Shown: positions 34,493 to 44,271, numbered from the stretch's first letter. The stretch: DNA of 64,000 nucleotides from Thermoplasma sp. Kam2015 (GCF_003205235.1 NZ_QJSM01000005.1:1-64000); one strand, 5' to 3'. Notes: a model not told the origin generated them from the sequence alone. Program-made: numbers and translations.

Positions 34493-34628
34493 GATACCAC
34501 AGGATGTCATCAGAAAAATCGATATATAGTTTTCCAACAGAACGAAACGAGATACCCAGTATATTGCTTTTGTAAATTTATATATACATATATGGAAAGG
34601 TTTTTATTCATATATATAATAAATATCC

Positions 34629-35591
34629 ATGGAACATGTAACGAGAAAGGTTCAGGTCACTGGGGGTTCCACGTTTATAATATCACTCCCGCCCGAATGG
34701 GTTAAGCGCAACAATATAAACAAGGGAAGCGAAGTTTCTATAATCGATCAGGGAACAGAACTGTTGGTGGAACCCGCAAATAATGAGAAATCTGAGGTAA
34801 CGAAGAAGATAACGCTGCCGACCTCATACACCGGTAAGCCACTGCAGAGGCTTCTGACATCTATGTACATCTCTGGATTCGACACTCTGCTTGTTGTATC
34901 CAAAGACAAGATGACGCCAGAGATGAGAGACGACATTAAGCGGTTTGCCAAGGTTGTCATGGGCATAGAGGTAATTGAAGAAACATCAAAAAGCATAGTT
35001 CTTCAGAACGTATTGAATGCAAACACTTTTTCTCTAGAGAAGGCAATAAGGAGAATGTCGCTCAATGTTTCCACCATGATAGAGGACACGATCAAGGCAA
35101 TACATGATGAAGACGACGATCTGATTGAAAACATCGTGCTCAGGGATGATGAGGTGGACAGATACCAGTGGTATATATACCGTGAGGTTAAGATAAGATG
35201 CAGGGACGAACGCTCGAATATCTACATACTCGTCCTTTCCAGGATTCTTGAAAGGATAGCTGATCATGCTGTCAACATCTGCCAGGCCATAAAGCACAAA
35301 AAGGGCATAAAGGGAAGGGATAAGATGATCGACAATCTGACCTATTCAAACGACGTATACAAGAAGGCCATGGAAACATTCTATTCCAGGAATTTCAACG
35401 AAATAGACGGGATAATAAACAGAAAGGCCGAAATAACCCAGAGAAAATATGAGCTGCTGAGTGAATTGAGTTATGATTCGGTTCTGAGTTCGATAGCCGA
35501 GGAGATATCCAGGATAGGATTGTACGGAACGGATATAGCAGAGCTTGCCATGGATCTGATTCTGTCAGATAGGGAAGAATTCTCCATCTGA
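34629..35591 (+). CDS. AbrB-type DNA-binding domain fused to PhoU domain (phosphate regulator)
   Basis: A 320-residue protein. Residues 1 to about 50 are a SpoVT/AbrB-like swapped-hairpin DNA-binding domain (TRKVQVTGGSTFIISLPPEWVKRN), and the rest consists of two PhoU-type three-helix bundles with acid-rich metal sites such as HDEDDDLIENIVLRDDEVDRYQW. Archaeal proteins of this design are thought to control phosphate uptake. No pst transporter is in the window. A TATA-like box is centred about 26 bases before the ATG. Confidence 0.88.
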   Translation: MEHVTRKVQVTGGSTFIISLPPEWVKRNNINKGSEVSIIDQGTELLVEPANNEKSEVTKKITLPTSYTGKPLQRLLTSMYISGFDTLLVVSKDKMTPEMRDDIKRFAKVVMGIEVIEETSKSIVLQNVLNANTFSLEKAIRRMSLNVSTMIEDTIKAIHDEDDDLIENIVLRDDEVDRYQWYIYREVKIRCRDERSNIYILVLSRILERIADHAVNICQAIKHKKGIKGRDKMIDNLTYSNDVYKKAMETFYSRNFNEIDGIINRKAEITQRKYELLSELSYDSVLSSIAEEISRIGLYGTDIAELAMDLILSDREEFSI

Positions 35592-35698
35592 CGATCCTGA
35601 TGCATCGTCCTTATGGAAAGAAACATAATTCGTAAAAGCTCTAAAATATTGAAAGGCTAGGGATTTCCAGGATCAGTAAAAATTCTTATTTCGAGCAG

Positions 35699-35888
35699 GG
35701 AATACGCAGACTTCCATCGATAATAAAATTTTATATAAAGTACGTACGATCGATAAGAATGGGGCAGACGCCACCTGAAAACGCGCCTAAGGACATTATG
35801 ATGCAGAGCATGTACGGAATATACCAATACAGACATAAGTCTCTTCGCTGAAATGACGATGCGAAGATTCAGCTGAGGAGTAGCCCAT
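35699..35888 (+). mobile_element. miniature TnpB-type element, copy F, with pseudoknot-capable end
   Basis: The left end GGAATACGCAGACTTCC matches that of copies A and G, and the right end is CTGAGGAGTAGCCCAT (ending 35888), close to the copy A end but with the last bases changed. The 3' part holds TCTTCG (35842-35847) and GCTGAA (35847-35852) whose complements CGAAGA (35862-35867) and TTCAGC (35868-35873) occur in the same order, so the helices interlock as an H-type pseudoknot. TGTACGGAATATACC (35811) matches copies A and C. It lies between the PhoU-like gene and the membrane protein at 35941; the rest of the interval has nothing recognised. Confidence 0.72.
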
Positions 35889-35940
35889 CGGGATACATGT
35901 GCTCAAATTTAAATATCACATTTGCGGTAATCCCCGCATC

Positions 35941-36657
35941 ATGCCAGTAAATGCAAACATCAGAAAGTACAATTCTGTGTTCATACTGATAATCACGGCT
36001 CTTCTGGCCTATGGTCTGGGATACTTCGTTTCTTATTTTGAAAGTCTGTTTCTTCTCGTATTTCTGGTTCCAATCGTAATTCTGATTTTAATGCATTATC
36101 TTGGTCTCTATGGATTAAAAAAGAGGTTGATTTACGGTGTAGTCATAGTTTTCATAGCTGCATTGTTGATATCATCCGCGGAATCACAGGTTTACTACTC
36201 GACCGATCATCCAGTTTCCGCCTCATACGGAAGTATAACCGCTACTGCGAATGTCAGGCCATTTTCAGGTAACTTCCCTGCATACAACTTTTCCCTGGCT
36301 CTAGACAACTATAAGGATCTGAAAACGCTCAATTTCAGTCTGCACATAGCATCCTCAGCTTACAGCGCAAACATAACCACGCAGCTGAAGAACTACACCT
36401 CTGGAAATCAGATGATAGTTTACTATGTCGCGCCATCAGGTTCGCTGCCGCTTGGCATATACAACTATACATTCACGTTTGCAAACTACAGCCTAACGGC
36501 GCCAGGGCCAATAAATGCACCGCTGAATACCTGGCTTGCTGACAGCGTGTTATTTGCAACAATACTCTACTTCATCTACTATGAAATCATACTGCTGGCA
36601 GGCATATTCTTGATGAGATCGATAGAACATTCCAGATCTTATAGAAATAAAAAATAA
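35941..36657 (+). CDS. hypothetical membrane protein with extracytoplasmic domain
   Basis: A 238-residue protein that I do not recognise. Three N-terminal hydrophobic segments (within about the first 90 residues) are followed by a Ser/Thr/Asn-rich outside domain with many N-x-S/T sites (for example NFSL, NITT, NYTS) and a last membrane helix (WLADSVLFATILYFIYYEIILLAGI in part). The start at 35941 is supported by AAATTTAAATATC about 25 to 35 bases upstream; an upstream frame from 35899 adds 14 residues. Potential glycosylation sites fit a cell-surface protein of an acidophile without a wall. It sits between two miniature elements. Confidence 0.75.
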   Translation: MPVNANIRKYNSVFILIITALLAYGLGYFVSYFESLFLLVFLVPIVILILMHYLGLYGLKKRLIYGVVIVFIAALLISSAESQVYYSTDHPVSASYGSITATANVRPFSGNFPAYNFSLALDNYKDLKTLNFSLHIASSAYSANITTQLKNYTSGNQMIVYYVAPSGSLPLGIYNYTFTFANYSLTAPGPINAPLNTWLADSVLFATILYFIYYEIILLAGIFLMRSIEHSRSYRNKK

Positions 36658-36750
36658 GAAATATTAAATTTTATAAATAAACGATCATTTATGCCAAAGC
36701 CTTTGTCATGGATTTTTGGGAAGCTGTAGATCTCAATAGCTTCAGTGAAA

Positions 36751-36972
36751 GAATACACGGTCTTCCCCTGGAAAGATCCATAAATTATCATTCCGATTTC
36801 TTCTCTGTATCATCCGCAAAAAAGCAGGCGGCGTGGTGCTTGAGTAAGATTGATTAAATACGAATTACGCCTATGGATATCACGATACAGGGCTTGTGCG
36901 GAATATGTGCGTACAGGCAAATATTTCTTCGCTGAAATAACGGTGAGAATATTCAGCTGATAAGCAGTTCAC
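36751..36972 (+). mobile_element. miniature TnpB-type element, copy G
   Basis: It starts GAATACACGGTCTTCCCC and ends CTGATAAGCAGTTCAC at 36972. GCTTGTGCGGAATATG (36892) matches the corresponding part of copies A and C. It keeps the GCTGAA/TTCAGC helix of copy F, while its TTCTTC helix is only partly complementary. No TnpB reading frame remains. It is the main content of the 387-bp gap between the membrane protein and aconitase; the following 70 bases include the aconitase promoter. Confidence 0.7.
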
Positions 36973-37044
36973 CATGGTTGCCAATCGCAGATGTATCAAT
37001 AATGTTAAACGAAAAGGTATAATCTGATCTAGCTATATCTGAAT

Positions 37045-39684
37045 ATGGTCAATATAAAAACAGATTCTTTTGACGTAAATGGAAGAAAGGTTTACTATTA
37101 TCCGCTGAAGAAGATATTCGGTGAGAAGATCAGCAGCCTTCCAAGATCCTTAAGGGTAATTCTGGAATCGATGGTCAGAAATCTTGATGGAAGGGCGATC
37201 TCTGAGAGCGATATCAACGCCATACTAAACTGGAATCCTGAAAATGTGGCCGATACAGAGATAAGATTCAAGGTATCACGTGTTGTGATGCAGGACTTCA
37301 CCGGCGTTCCGGCGGTGGTGGATCTTGCCTCAATGAGGGACACTGTGAAGAATCTCGGCAAGGATCCAGAACTGATAAATCCTCAGGTAAGGGTTGATCT
37401 CGTCATAGATCATTCGGTACAGGTTGATTATTACGGAGAGACCTTCGCACTGGAGAAGAATGAGGAGCTGGAATTTGAAAGGAATATGGAGAGGTACAGA
37501 TTCCTCAAATGGGCTCAGAATGCTTTCAAGAACTTCAAGGTTATACCACCCGGTACCGGCATCATCCATCAGGTCAACCTTGAGTATCTGGCAGAGGTCG
37601 TATTCGAAAGCAAGAAGGACGGCAAGGACTATGCCTACTTTGACTCTCTCGTCGGAACAGATTCTCACACCACAATGATAAATGGAATAGGCGTACTTGG
37701 CTGGGGCGTGGGCGGCATAGAAGCGGAAGCCGCCCTACTTGGGCAACCCATCACCATATCGCTGCCTGAAGTTATAGGCGTCCGGATAAAGGGGAAGATG
37801 CAACCAGGCGTCACCGCAACTGATGTGGTACTAACGGTTACAGAGATGCTCAGGAAGGTCAACGTGGTAGACAAATTCGTCGAGTTTTTCGGTCCGTCGG
37901 TGAAATATCTATCTGTACCTGAGAGGGCCACAATATCAAACATGTGCCCGGAGTACGGGGCCACTTGTGCGCTGTTCCCCATAGACGAACAGACATTGCA
38001 GTATCTGGAAACTACAGGTAGATCAAAGGAACACATAGATCTGATAAGAAAATACCTTGAAGCCCAGGGGTTATTCGGAGAGGGCAGTGAACCAAAATAC
38101 ACGAGGGTCATAGATCTTGATCTCTCAACTGTGAAGCCAAGTGTGGCCGGTCCAAAGCTTCCCCAGCAGAGGCTTGATCTGGATCAGGTCTCACAGAGCT
38201 TTCTTTCGACGCTGGATCAAAACGGAAGCAACCGCCTTGTATCTCTGCGCAAAGTACCTCTAAAGATGAAGGGAAAGGATCTAGAGCTCTCCGATGGCGA
38301 TATAGTTATAGCGGCTATAACAAGCTGCACAAACACGAGCAACCCGTACGTCATGATAGCCGCTGGGCTTCTTGCAAAGAAAGCGGTGGAAGCGGGCCTC
38401 TCTGTCAATCCTAAGGTGAAGACCAGCCTGGCGCCTGGATCTCGTGTTGTGACAGACTATCTAACCGAGTCGGGTCTCATCTCCTACCTTGAAAAACTCG
38501 GTTTCTATGTGGTCGGCTACGGATGCACGACTTGCATTGGAAACAGCGGCCCACTCGATCCAGATCTTGACAATGCCATAGTGAGCAACAATCTGAATGT
38601 CGTATCCGTTTTATCCGGAAACAGAAACTTTGAGGCAAGAATACACAAGGATGTGAAGGCCAACTATCTGATGTCACCGCCGCTTGTCGTTGCCTATGCT
38701 CTGGCGGGGAATATAACCGTTAATCTGAACAAGGATCCGATAGGTGTGGTGAATGGAAAGAAGATTTATCTCAAGGATATATGGCCAACAAACGATGAGA
38801 TCAATGAAGCGGTCAATAAATATGTAAAGAAGGATATGTTCGAAAGAAGGTATGGAAACATCACGAATGAAAGATGGGAGAAGATAGACGCTCCATCATC
38901 CCCAACCTATGCATGGGATCCAAAGAGCACATACATAAGAAATCCACCATTCTTTGAGAATTTCAGGCTTGACCAGGAATTCAAGGATTTCAGGATAAAG
39001 GGCGCATATCCGCTTCTGGTACTCGGGGATTCCATAACAACCGATCACATATCGCCTGCTGGATCCATATCCAAAGACAGTCCGGCTGCGAAGTACCTCA
39101 TGGAGAACGGAGTCAAACCGGAGGACTTCAATTCATATGGTTCAAGGCGCGGCAACCATGAGGTGATGATGCGCGGTACATTCGCAAATGTGAGGATAAA
39201 GAATCTTATGGTGAACAGAGAGGGCGGATACACCATATTCATACCAGAAAACAAGGAGATGTCAGTGTACGATGCCGCGATGAAGTACAAGGAAAGGGGC
39301 ATTCCGGTTGTCGTAATTGCTGGAAAGGAATACGGAACTGGAAGTTCCAGAGACTGGGCTGCCAAGGGAACTTATCTGCTTGGTGTGAAGGCAGTGATCG
39401 CAAAGAGCTATGAGAGAATCCACCGCAGCAACCTTGTAGGTATGGGTGTCATACCCATAGAGTATGACGGTTTCAACCCGCAGGACATTGATTATACCAA
39501 GACGATAGACGTAGACATAGAGGACATAGAGCCAGGATCAAAGGCCAGAATGACATACACGGACAAGAATGGTGAGAGGCACACTATAGACGTGAGGCTG
39601 AGGGTAGACACACCCGCGGAAGCAGATTACATACGCAGCGGAGGAATACTGCAGTACTCTCTCAAGAAGATACTGGCCTCATGA
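37045..39684 (+). CDS. acnA: aconitate hydratase (AcnA/IRP1 type)
   Basis: An 879-residue aconitase in the usual domain order. The 4Fe-4S ligands are C428 (TSCTNTSNP), C494 and C497 (GCTTCIGNSG); DSHTTMING and the swivel-domain segment GDSITTDHISPAGSI with GSSRDWAAKG follow the family. It isomerises citrate to isocitrate in the TCA cycle. Isocitrate dehydrogenase lies 3.4 kb downstream but in a separate unit. Length and motifs match bacterial-type AcnA. Confidence 0.97.
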   Translation: MVNIKTDSFDVNGRKVYYYPLKKIFGEKISSLPRSLRVILESMVRNLDGRAISESDINAILNWNPENVADTEIRFKVSRVVMQDFTGVPAVVDLASMRDTVKNLGKDPELINPQVRVDLVIDHSVQVDYYGETFALEKNEELEFERNMERYRFLKWAQNAFKNFKVIPPGTGIIHQVNLEYLAEVVFESKKDGKDYAYFDSLVGTDSHTTMINGIGVLGWGVGGIEAEAALLGQPITISLPEVIGVRIKGKMQPGVTATDVVLTVTEMLRKVNVVDKFVEFFGPSVKYLSVPERATISNMCPEYGATCALFPIDEQTLQYLETTGRSKEHIDLIRKYLEAQGLFGEGSEPKYTRVIDLDLSTVKPSVAGPKLPQQRLDLDQVSQSFLSTLDQNGSNRLVSLRKVPLKMKGKDLELSDGDIVIAAITSCTNTSNPYVMIAAGLLAKKAVEAGLSVNPKVKTSLAPGSRVVTDYLTESGLISYLEKLGFYVVGYGCTTCIGNSGPLDPDLDNAIVSNNLNVVSVLSGNRNFEARIHKDVKANYLMSPPLVVAYALAGNITVNLNKDPIGVVNGKKIYLKDIWPTNDEINEAVNKYVKKDMFERRYGNITNERWEKIDAPSSPTYAWDPKSTYIRNPPFFENFRLDQEFKDFRIKGAYPLLVLGDSITTDHISPAGSISKDSPAAKYLMENGVKPEDFNSYGSRRGNHEVMMRGTFANVRIKNLMVNREGGYTIFIPENKEMSVYDAAMKYKERGIPVVVIAGKEYGTGSSRDWAAKGTYLLGVKAVIAKSYERIHRSNLVGMGVIPIEYDGFNPQDIDYTKTIDVDIEDIEPGSKARMTYTDKNGERHTIDVRLRVDTPAEADYIRSGGILQYSLKKILAS

Positions 39685-39757
39685 TCCCATACTTTTATTT
39701 ATAAAATCAAAAATTCTTTCTGACCATAATTTATAATCGAAGCAGCGATTCACCTCC

Positions 39758-40978
39758 ATGGACAGCAAGGAGATACCTTCGTACGAAGATATCCTTTCTG
39801 CAAAGACCTATCTTAAAGGCCTTATCAACAGAACACCGCTTATAAGGTCAACGACGCTGGGCAATGAGTATGGATCCGAACTGTATTTCAAACTGGAGAA
39901 TTTCCAGAAGACGGGTTCATTCAAGTCGAGGGGTGCATTGTTCAGATTTTCGAAACTTAACGACGAGGATCGTAAGAGAGGCGTCATAACTGCAAGCGCC
40001 GGAAATCATGCGCAGGGAGTTGCATATGCGGCCAAGGTCAACGGCATAAATGCGAAGATAGTGATGCCGGAATACACGATACCGCAGAAGGTCAACGCGG
40101 TTGCTGATTACGGTGCTGAGGTTGTTCTGCATGGTCTGGATTACGATGAGGCGCACAGATACGCTGACCAGCTGGCCGTTCAGGAGAACCGCCTTTTCAT
40201 CGAAGCATTCAACGATAGATGGGTTATATCAGGGCAGGGTACAATTGGCTTGGAGATCCTTGAGGATAAACCGGACATAGACACCATACTGGTGCCTGTG
40301 GGAGGTGGCGGCCTGATCTCTGGCATCGCCATAGCCGCAAAGCATCATAACCCAAACATCCGCATAATAGGTATAGAATCTGAACTCTCTGATTCTATGA
40401 AGGCCTCTCTGAAGGAGGGAAAGATCATAGCCCACACAAGCGGTGTGAGCATATGCGACGGTATATCTGTGAAATATCCTGGGGATCTGACCTATTCCAT
40501 AGCGAGCAAATACGTTGACGACATAGTTACGGTCACAGAAGAGGGCGTATCCAAGGCCATTTACAAGCTATTTGAGAGGATGAAGATAGTCGCAGAACCG
40601 TCTGGAGCAGTCGGTCTTGCTGCAATAATGGAGGGCAGCATAGACGTGAAGGGAAGGAAGGTTGCCATCGTTGTATCAGGAGGGAACATAAATCCGCTGC
40701 TCATGTCCAAGATCATATACAAAGAGTTAGAGAACCTTGGCCAGCTTGTACGCATAGAATGCACAATACCAGATAGGCCAGGCAACCTTTACAGGATTGC
40801 CGAAGCTATAGCAAAGAACGGAGGCAACATCTACCATGCCGAGGTGGACAATCTGAGGAAGGAGACGCCGCCTGGATTCCAGAGCGTGATCTTCTCCGTC
40901 AACGTCAGGGGTCAGGACCATCTGAACAGGATACTTGGATCACTTCGCGAGATGGGATACATCTTCAGAATCACGTGA
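39758..40978 (+). CDS. ilvA: threonine dehydratase with ACT domain
   Basis: A 406-residue type II fold PLP enzyme: K56 in GSFKSRGA is the Schiff-base lysine, SAGNHAQGVA the substrate loop and GGGGLISGIA the phosphate site. Residues about 330 to 406 are an ACT domain (RIECTIPDRPGNLYRIAEAI), normally the feedback-control site. It deaminates threonine to 2-oxobutanoate for isoleucine synthesis or catabolism. Its last codons overlap the GTG/ATG starts of the downstream methyltransferase, so they form an operon. Confidence 0.93.
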   Translation: MDSKEIPSYEDILSAKTYLKGLINRTPLIRSTTLGNEYGSELYFKLENFQKTGSFKSRGALFRFSKLNDEDRKRGVITASAGNHAQGVAYAAKVNGINAKIVMPEYTIPQKVNAVADYGAEVVLHGLDYDEAHRYADQLAVQENRLFIEAFNDRWVISGQGTIGLEILEDKPDIDTILVPVGGGGLISGIAIAAKHHNPNIRIIGIESELSDSMKASLKEGKIIAHTSGVSICDGISVKYPGDLTYSIASKYVDDIVTVTEEGVSKAIYKLFERMKIVAEPSGAVGLAAIMEGSIDVKGRKVAIVVSGGNINPLLMSKIIYKELENLGQLVRIECTIPDRPGNLYRIAEAIAKNGGNIYHAEVDNLRKETPPGFQSVIFSVNVRGQDHLNRILGSLREMGYIFRIT

Positions 40979-40980
40979 TC

Positions 40981-41538
40981 ATGATCCTTGAATTTAACGG
41001 TTTGAAGATAGAGAAATGCGATGGCGTGTATCCACCATCGGATGACACATTTCTTCTTATGGAAAACGCAACCTGTGCCGGCAGGTCAATAGAGATAGGC
41101 TGCGGTACGGGAATAGTATCCATATATTTTCTCAAAAAGGGCTGCGATATCCAGGCCGTGGACATAAACGAACACGCGGTGGAATGTGCCAGGAAAAATG
41201 CTAGAAGAAACGGGCTGAATCTAAATGTATATCGTTCGGATCTGTTTTCAAGCGTGATCGGATATTTCGATACGGTGCTTTTCAATGCTCCGTATCTTCC
41301 AGTTGAGGGAGAGGACATATCATGGAGCGGAGGCGAAGATATGGATATCGTAGCGAGGTTTCTCACTCAGGCTAGAGATCATCTCACGGATAAGGGTCAG
41401 ATCTACCTTGTTTTAACGGATCTCACGGACAACGATCGCATATTCGGCGCACAAGGCTATGCCTATAAGATGGTAAAGGAGATGAAATTTGATTTCGAGT
41501 CCATACTGCTCTACAGGCTTGATCCAATCCGCATCTGA
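40981..41538 (+). CDS. HemK/PrmC-family methyltransferase (archaeal Mtq2-like)
   Basis: A 185-residue SAM-dependent methyltransferase with the SAM loop IEIGCGTGIVSI, an acidic loop AVDINEHAVECA and the catalytic tetrapeptide as NAPY (FNAPYLPVEG) where most HemK enzymes have NPPY. Archaeal and eukaryotic short forms modify the Gln of release factor aRF1/eRF1. The N-terminal domain of bacterial PrmC is missing, as expected for this type. I use the ATG at 40981; the GTG at 40975 would add two residues. Confidence 0.87.
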   Translation: MILEFNGLKIEKCDGVYPPSDDTFLLMENATCAGRSIEIGCGTGIVSIYFLKKGCDIQAVDINEHAVECARKNARRNGLNLNVYRSDLFSSVIGYFDTVLFNAPYLPVEGEDISWSGGEDMDIVARFLTQARDHLTDKGQIYLVLTDLTDNDRIFGAQGYAYKMVKEMKFDFESILLYRLDPIRI

Positions 41539-41743
41539 TCTATTCTTTTTATGAACAGTTGCAGATGCATTAATTTCTTTCATTATCACTGGCATTTGCT
41601 TCAAATTTCAGATTCTCATAATTATGTGTCATATTTTGCCAAAGCAGCATTATAAAATCATGCCCATGATGATAAACTGATCCGCATAACACGCAGTTTC
41701 CCTTTAGAAAAATGTTATTTACCACCCAGATTATATTCATGAG

Positions 41744-42184
41744 ATGTTTAAAATCTCAATAACATCTGTTCCAGCGAGAATAGACGAATCAGATCTTGAC
41801 AGAAGCATAGCCTATTTTCTATCAGATATAGGCTACATACCAAGGATAAGCCCATCAACAGACATGAACTCAATAAAGAACTCCGTTTACTTCAGGCTCT
41901 TCAAGGAGTGTTTCCTCATGCGAAGCGACAGGTACTGGACGCCCGAGGAACTCATGGCATACCTAAACACCAGCCGTTCCACCCTATACAGGCACCTCAA
42001 CAAGCTGAAATATCTTGATATACTTGAAGAAATAAAGGATGGAAAGGTCAAGAAATACAGGCTCAGATCCGGAGATCTGGTGAAGGCCTGGTCATGGGTA
42101 GAAATAAACATAAAGATGGCGATTGAGAATTACAGAAACAATGTTGAGCACATAAACAGCCTCATAAGAAACGGAAAGATCTAA
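41744..42184 (+). CDS. winged-helix transcription regulator
   Basis: A 146-residue protein with a central helix-turn-helix and wing (WTPEELMAYLNTSRSTLYRHLNKLKYLDIL then EEIKDGKVKKYRLRS). The flanking helices (residues 1 to about 60 and 115 to 146) may make a dimer. It is a MarR/ArsR-type fold but not close enough to either for me to name it. It stands alone before aroD, and a TATA-like stretch precedes the ATG. Confidence 0.72.
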   Translation: MFKISITSVPARIDESDLDRSIAYFLSDIGYIPRISPSTDMNSIKNSVYFRLFKECFLMRSDRYWTPEELMAYLNTSRSTLYRHLNKLKYLDILEEIKDGKVKKYRLRSGDLVKAWSWVEINIKMAIENYRNNVEHINSLIRNGKI

Positions 42185-42268
42185 AGACAAATACGGCATT
42201 CAGCATAGGTTGACTAACTTCGATGTCCGTATGTGAATAATTTTTAACCATGGCGGTGATTATGCAGT

Positions 42269-42955
42269 GTGCCTCTTTACAGCGGAGATAAGCTCAATAT
42301 AGGGAAATTTGTGATTGGCAACGCGATGCCGATTGTTGTGACATCGGTATTCTATGAGGACGTAGATACGTTCGTGGATAAGCTTCAGACGAAGATCCTC
42401 TCAGACAAGAACCTGTATGAGATACGCTTCGACATGTTCACTGAGAGAGAAATTTCAGATGAAGAGGAGCTGATATCCGCAATGAGGGAAATGGACATAG
42501 ATTATATCTTCACATATCGCGGAAAGGATGCTTTGAAATATTATGAGACAGCAATAAAGAAGATGGCACCGGCCGTGGATCTTGATATGAGCCTGATCGA
42601 CAAGCTGGAGCAGAGGTCGCGTGTGACAAAGATAATAGGTTCATATCACACATCAGATGCGGCTGCGATGATGTCTGCTTTGGATAGAATGATGAATTCA
42701 GATGTGGATATGGTCAAGGTGGCATGTTCATACTCAGATGATCAGGAGTTTCTCACTGATCTGAACCGCATCATTGATGTGAGGAAAGATAAGAAGAAAC
42801 CAATGGCATTCATACCCATGGGAAGGACCTTCTGGCGGGCCATTGCCGGCTATTACGTGTCTGATATAGTGTATGCCATGGGAGACAGGCCCACCGCATA
42901 CGGGCAGCCAAAAGCCGATTACTATTATGATGCATTCAAGATGCTTTTCCAATAG
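42269..42955 (+). CDS. aroD: type I 3-dehydroquinate dehydratase
   Basis: A 228-residue class I dehydroquinase. The Schiff-base lysine is K150 in DMVKVACSYSDD and the general base is H127 in IIGSYHTSDA; EIRFDMF and the C-terminal AYGQPKADYYYDAF complete the site. It dehydrates 3-dehydroquinate in the shikimate route. The start is GTG. No other shikimate gene is in the window, so the gene is isolated from its pathway. Confidence 0.94.
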   Translation: MPLYSGDKLNIGKFVIGNAMPIVVTSVFYEDVDTFVDKLQTKILSDKNLYEIRFDMFTEREISDEEELISAMREMDIDYIFTYRGKDALKYYETAIKKMAPAVDLDMSLIDKLEQRSRVTKIIGSYHTSDAAAMMSALDRMMNSDVDMVKVACSYSDDQEFLTDLNRIIDVRKDKKKPMAFIPMGRTFWRAIAGYYVSDIVYAMGDRPTAYGQPKADYYYDAFKMLFQ

Positions 42956-43059
42956 GAAATCGTTATGTGGTAGTGTTTTCAGATAATATTCCTGACGCAT
43001 TTCGACCGATTTCGTAGCTATATGATAAGTATAAATTAGATTGGTGCTATTCAAGATGT

Positions 43060-44271
43060 ATGGCATATATTCAGATAAAGGAAGATGGAACCCTTCAGGT
43101 TCCAGACAGAGTAACGATAGGATATATCGAAGGAGATGGAATTGGACCGGATATATCCAAGACCACAATAAATGTTCTTAACGCTGCCCTTGAGATTGCC
43201 TATGGGGGAAAGCGTTCAATTGAGTGGAAGAAGATACTTGCAGGAGACGAAGCCTACGACAAGACGGGCGAAAGGCTTCCGCAATCGTCTCTCGACGACC
43301 TCAAGAAATGTGTTGTATCTCTGAAGGGCCCGCTAACAACGCCGATAGGCGAGGGATTCAGGAGCCTAAACGTCACTCTCAGGCAGTATCTGGATCTCTA
43401 CGCCAATATAAGGCCGGTGAGATACTTCCCGGGCGTTCCATCGCCCGTGGTGCACCCGGAATACATGAACATGGTTGTGTTCAGGGAAAACACTGAGGAT
43501 CTGTACGCTGGAATAGAATGGAGATACGACTCGGATGGTGCAAAAAAGGTAAGGGAATTTCTGGCATCGACGTTCAACATCAACCTGACCAGCGATACTG
43601 GTATAGGTATAAAGCCCATTAGCAAGTTCAAATCAACAAGGCTGGTGAGAAAGGCTATACAGTACGCTATCGCGAACAAAAGGAAGAGCGTCACGCTTGT
43701 TCATAAAGGAAACATAATGAAGTACACCGAGGGCGCATTCAAGGAGTGGGGCTACGAGGTCGCAAAGACAGAATTCGGCAACTACACTGTTACTGAGGCC
43801 GAATATCTGCAGGATCCGGAGAAGTATTCCAATAAGATCGTCATAAAGGATCGTATAACGGATAATATGTTCCAGCAGGTTCTGACAAGGACCCAGGAGT
43901 ATGACGTCATCGCCACTCCAAACCTGAACGGCGACTATCTGTCGGATGCGCTGGCTGCACAGGTTGGCGGTATCGGATTAGCCCCTGGTGCAAACATAGG
44001 CGATCACTATGCGATATTCGAGGCTGTTCATGGAACTGCGCCGAAGTATGCCGGCATGGACGTGGCAAACCCAACATCGCTCATACTCTCAGGAGAGATG
44101 ATGTTGCAGCATCTTGGATGGAACGAAGCGGCAACCATACTGGATGAAGCGATCATGCAGACATACAAGGATCAGAAGCTGACGCAGGACATAGCAAGGC
44201 TTCTTAATGTAAAGGCACTCAAATGTTCTGAATTTGGAGAGGAGATAATCAACAGGATGAAAAAGCCGTAG
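43060..44271 (+). CDS. icd: isocitrate dehydrogenase (NADP-type likely)
   Basis: A 403-residue dimeric-type isocitrate dehydrogenase. [12 protein letters not shown] is the N-terminal strand, the substrate loop is [23 protein letters not shown] (in part), [15 protein letters not shown] and [14 protein letters not shown] are conserved, and the cofactor region [15 protein letters not shown] contains the Lys/Tyr pattern that points to NADP. It makes 2-oxoglutarate in the TCA cycle. The ATG is preceded by a TATA-like ATAAATTAGATT around -25. Confidence 0.95.
   Translation: MAYIQIKEDGTLQVPDRVTIGYIEGDGIGPDISKTTINVLNAALEIAYGGKRSIEWKKILAGDEAYDKTGERLPQSSLDDLKKCVVSLKGPLTTPIGEGFRSLNVTLRQYLDLYANIRPVRYFPGVPSPVVHPEYMNMVVFRENTEDLYAGIEWRYDSDGAKKVREFLASTFNINLTSDTGIGIKPISKFKSTRLVRKAIQYAIANKRKSVTLVHKGNIMKYTEGAFKEWGYEVAKTEFGNYTVTEAEYLQDPEKYSNKIVIKDRITDNMFQQVLTRTQEYDVIATPNLNGDYLSDALAAQVGGIGLAPGANIGDHYAIFEAVHGTAPKYAGMDVANPTSLILSGEMMLQHLGWNEAATILDEAIMQTYKDQKLTQDIARLLNVKALKCSEFGEEIINRMKKP

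Noticed and set aside
34244-34705. 153-residue open frame on the plus strand
   Set aside because: It is antisense to the small coiled-coil gene and overlaps the PhoU-like start in another frame, with no domain of its own.
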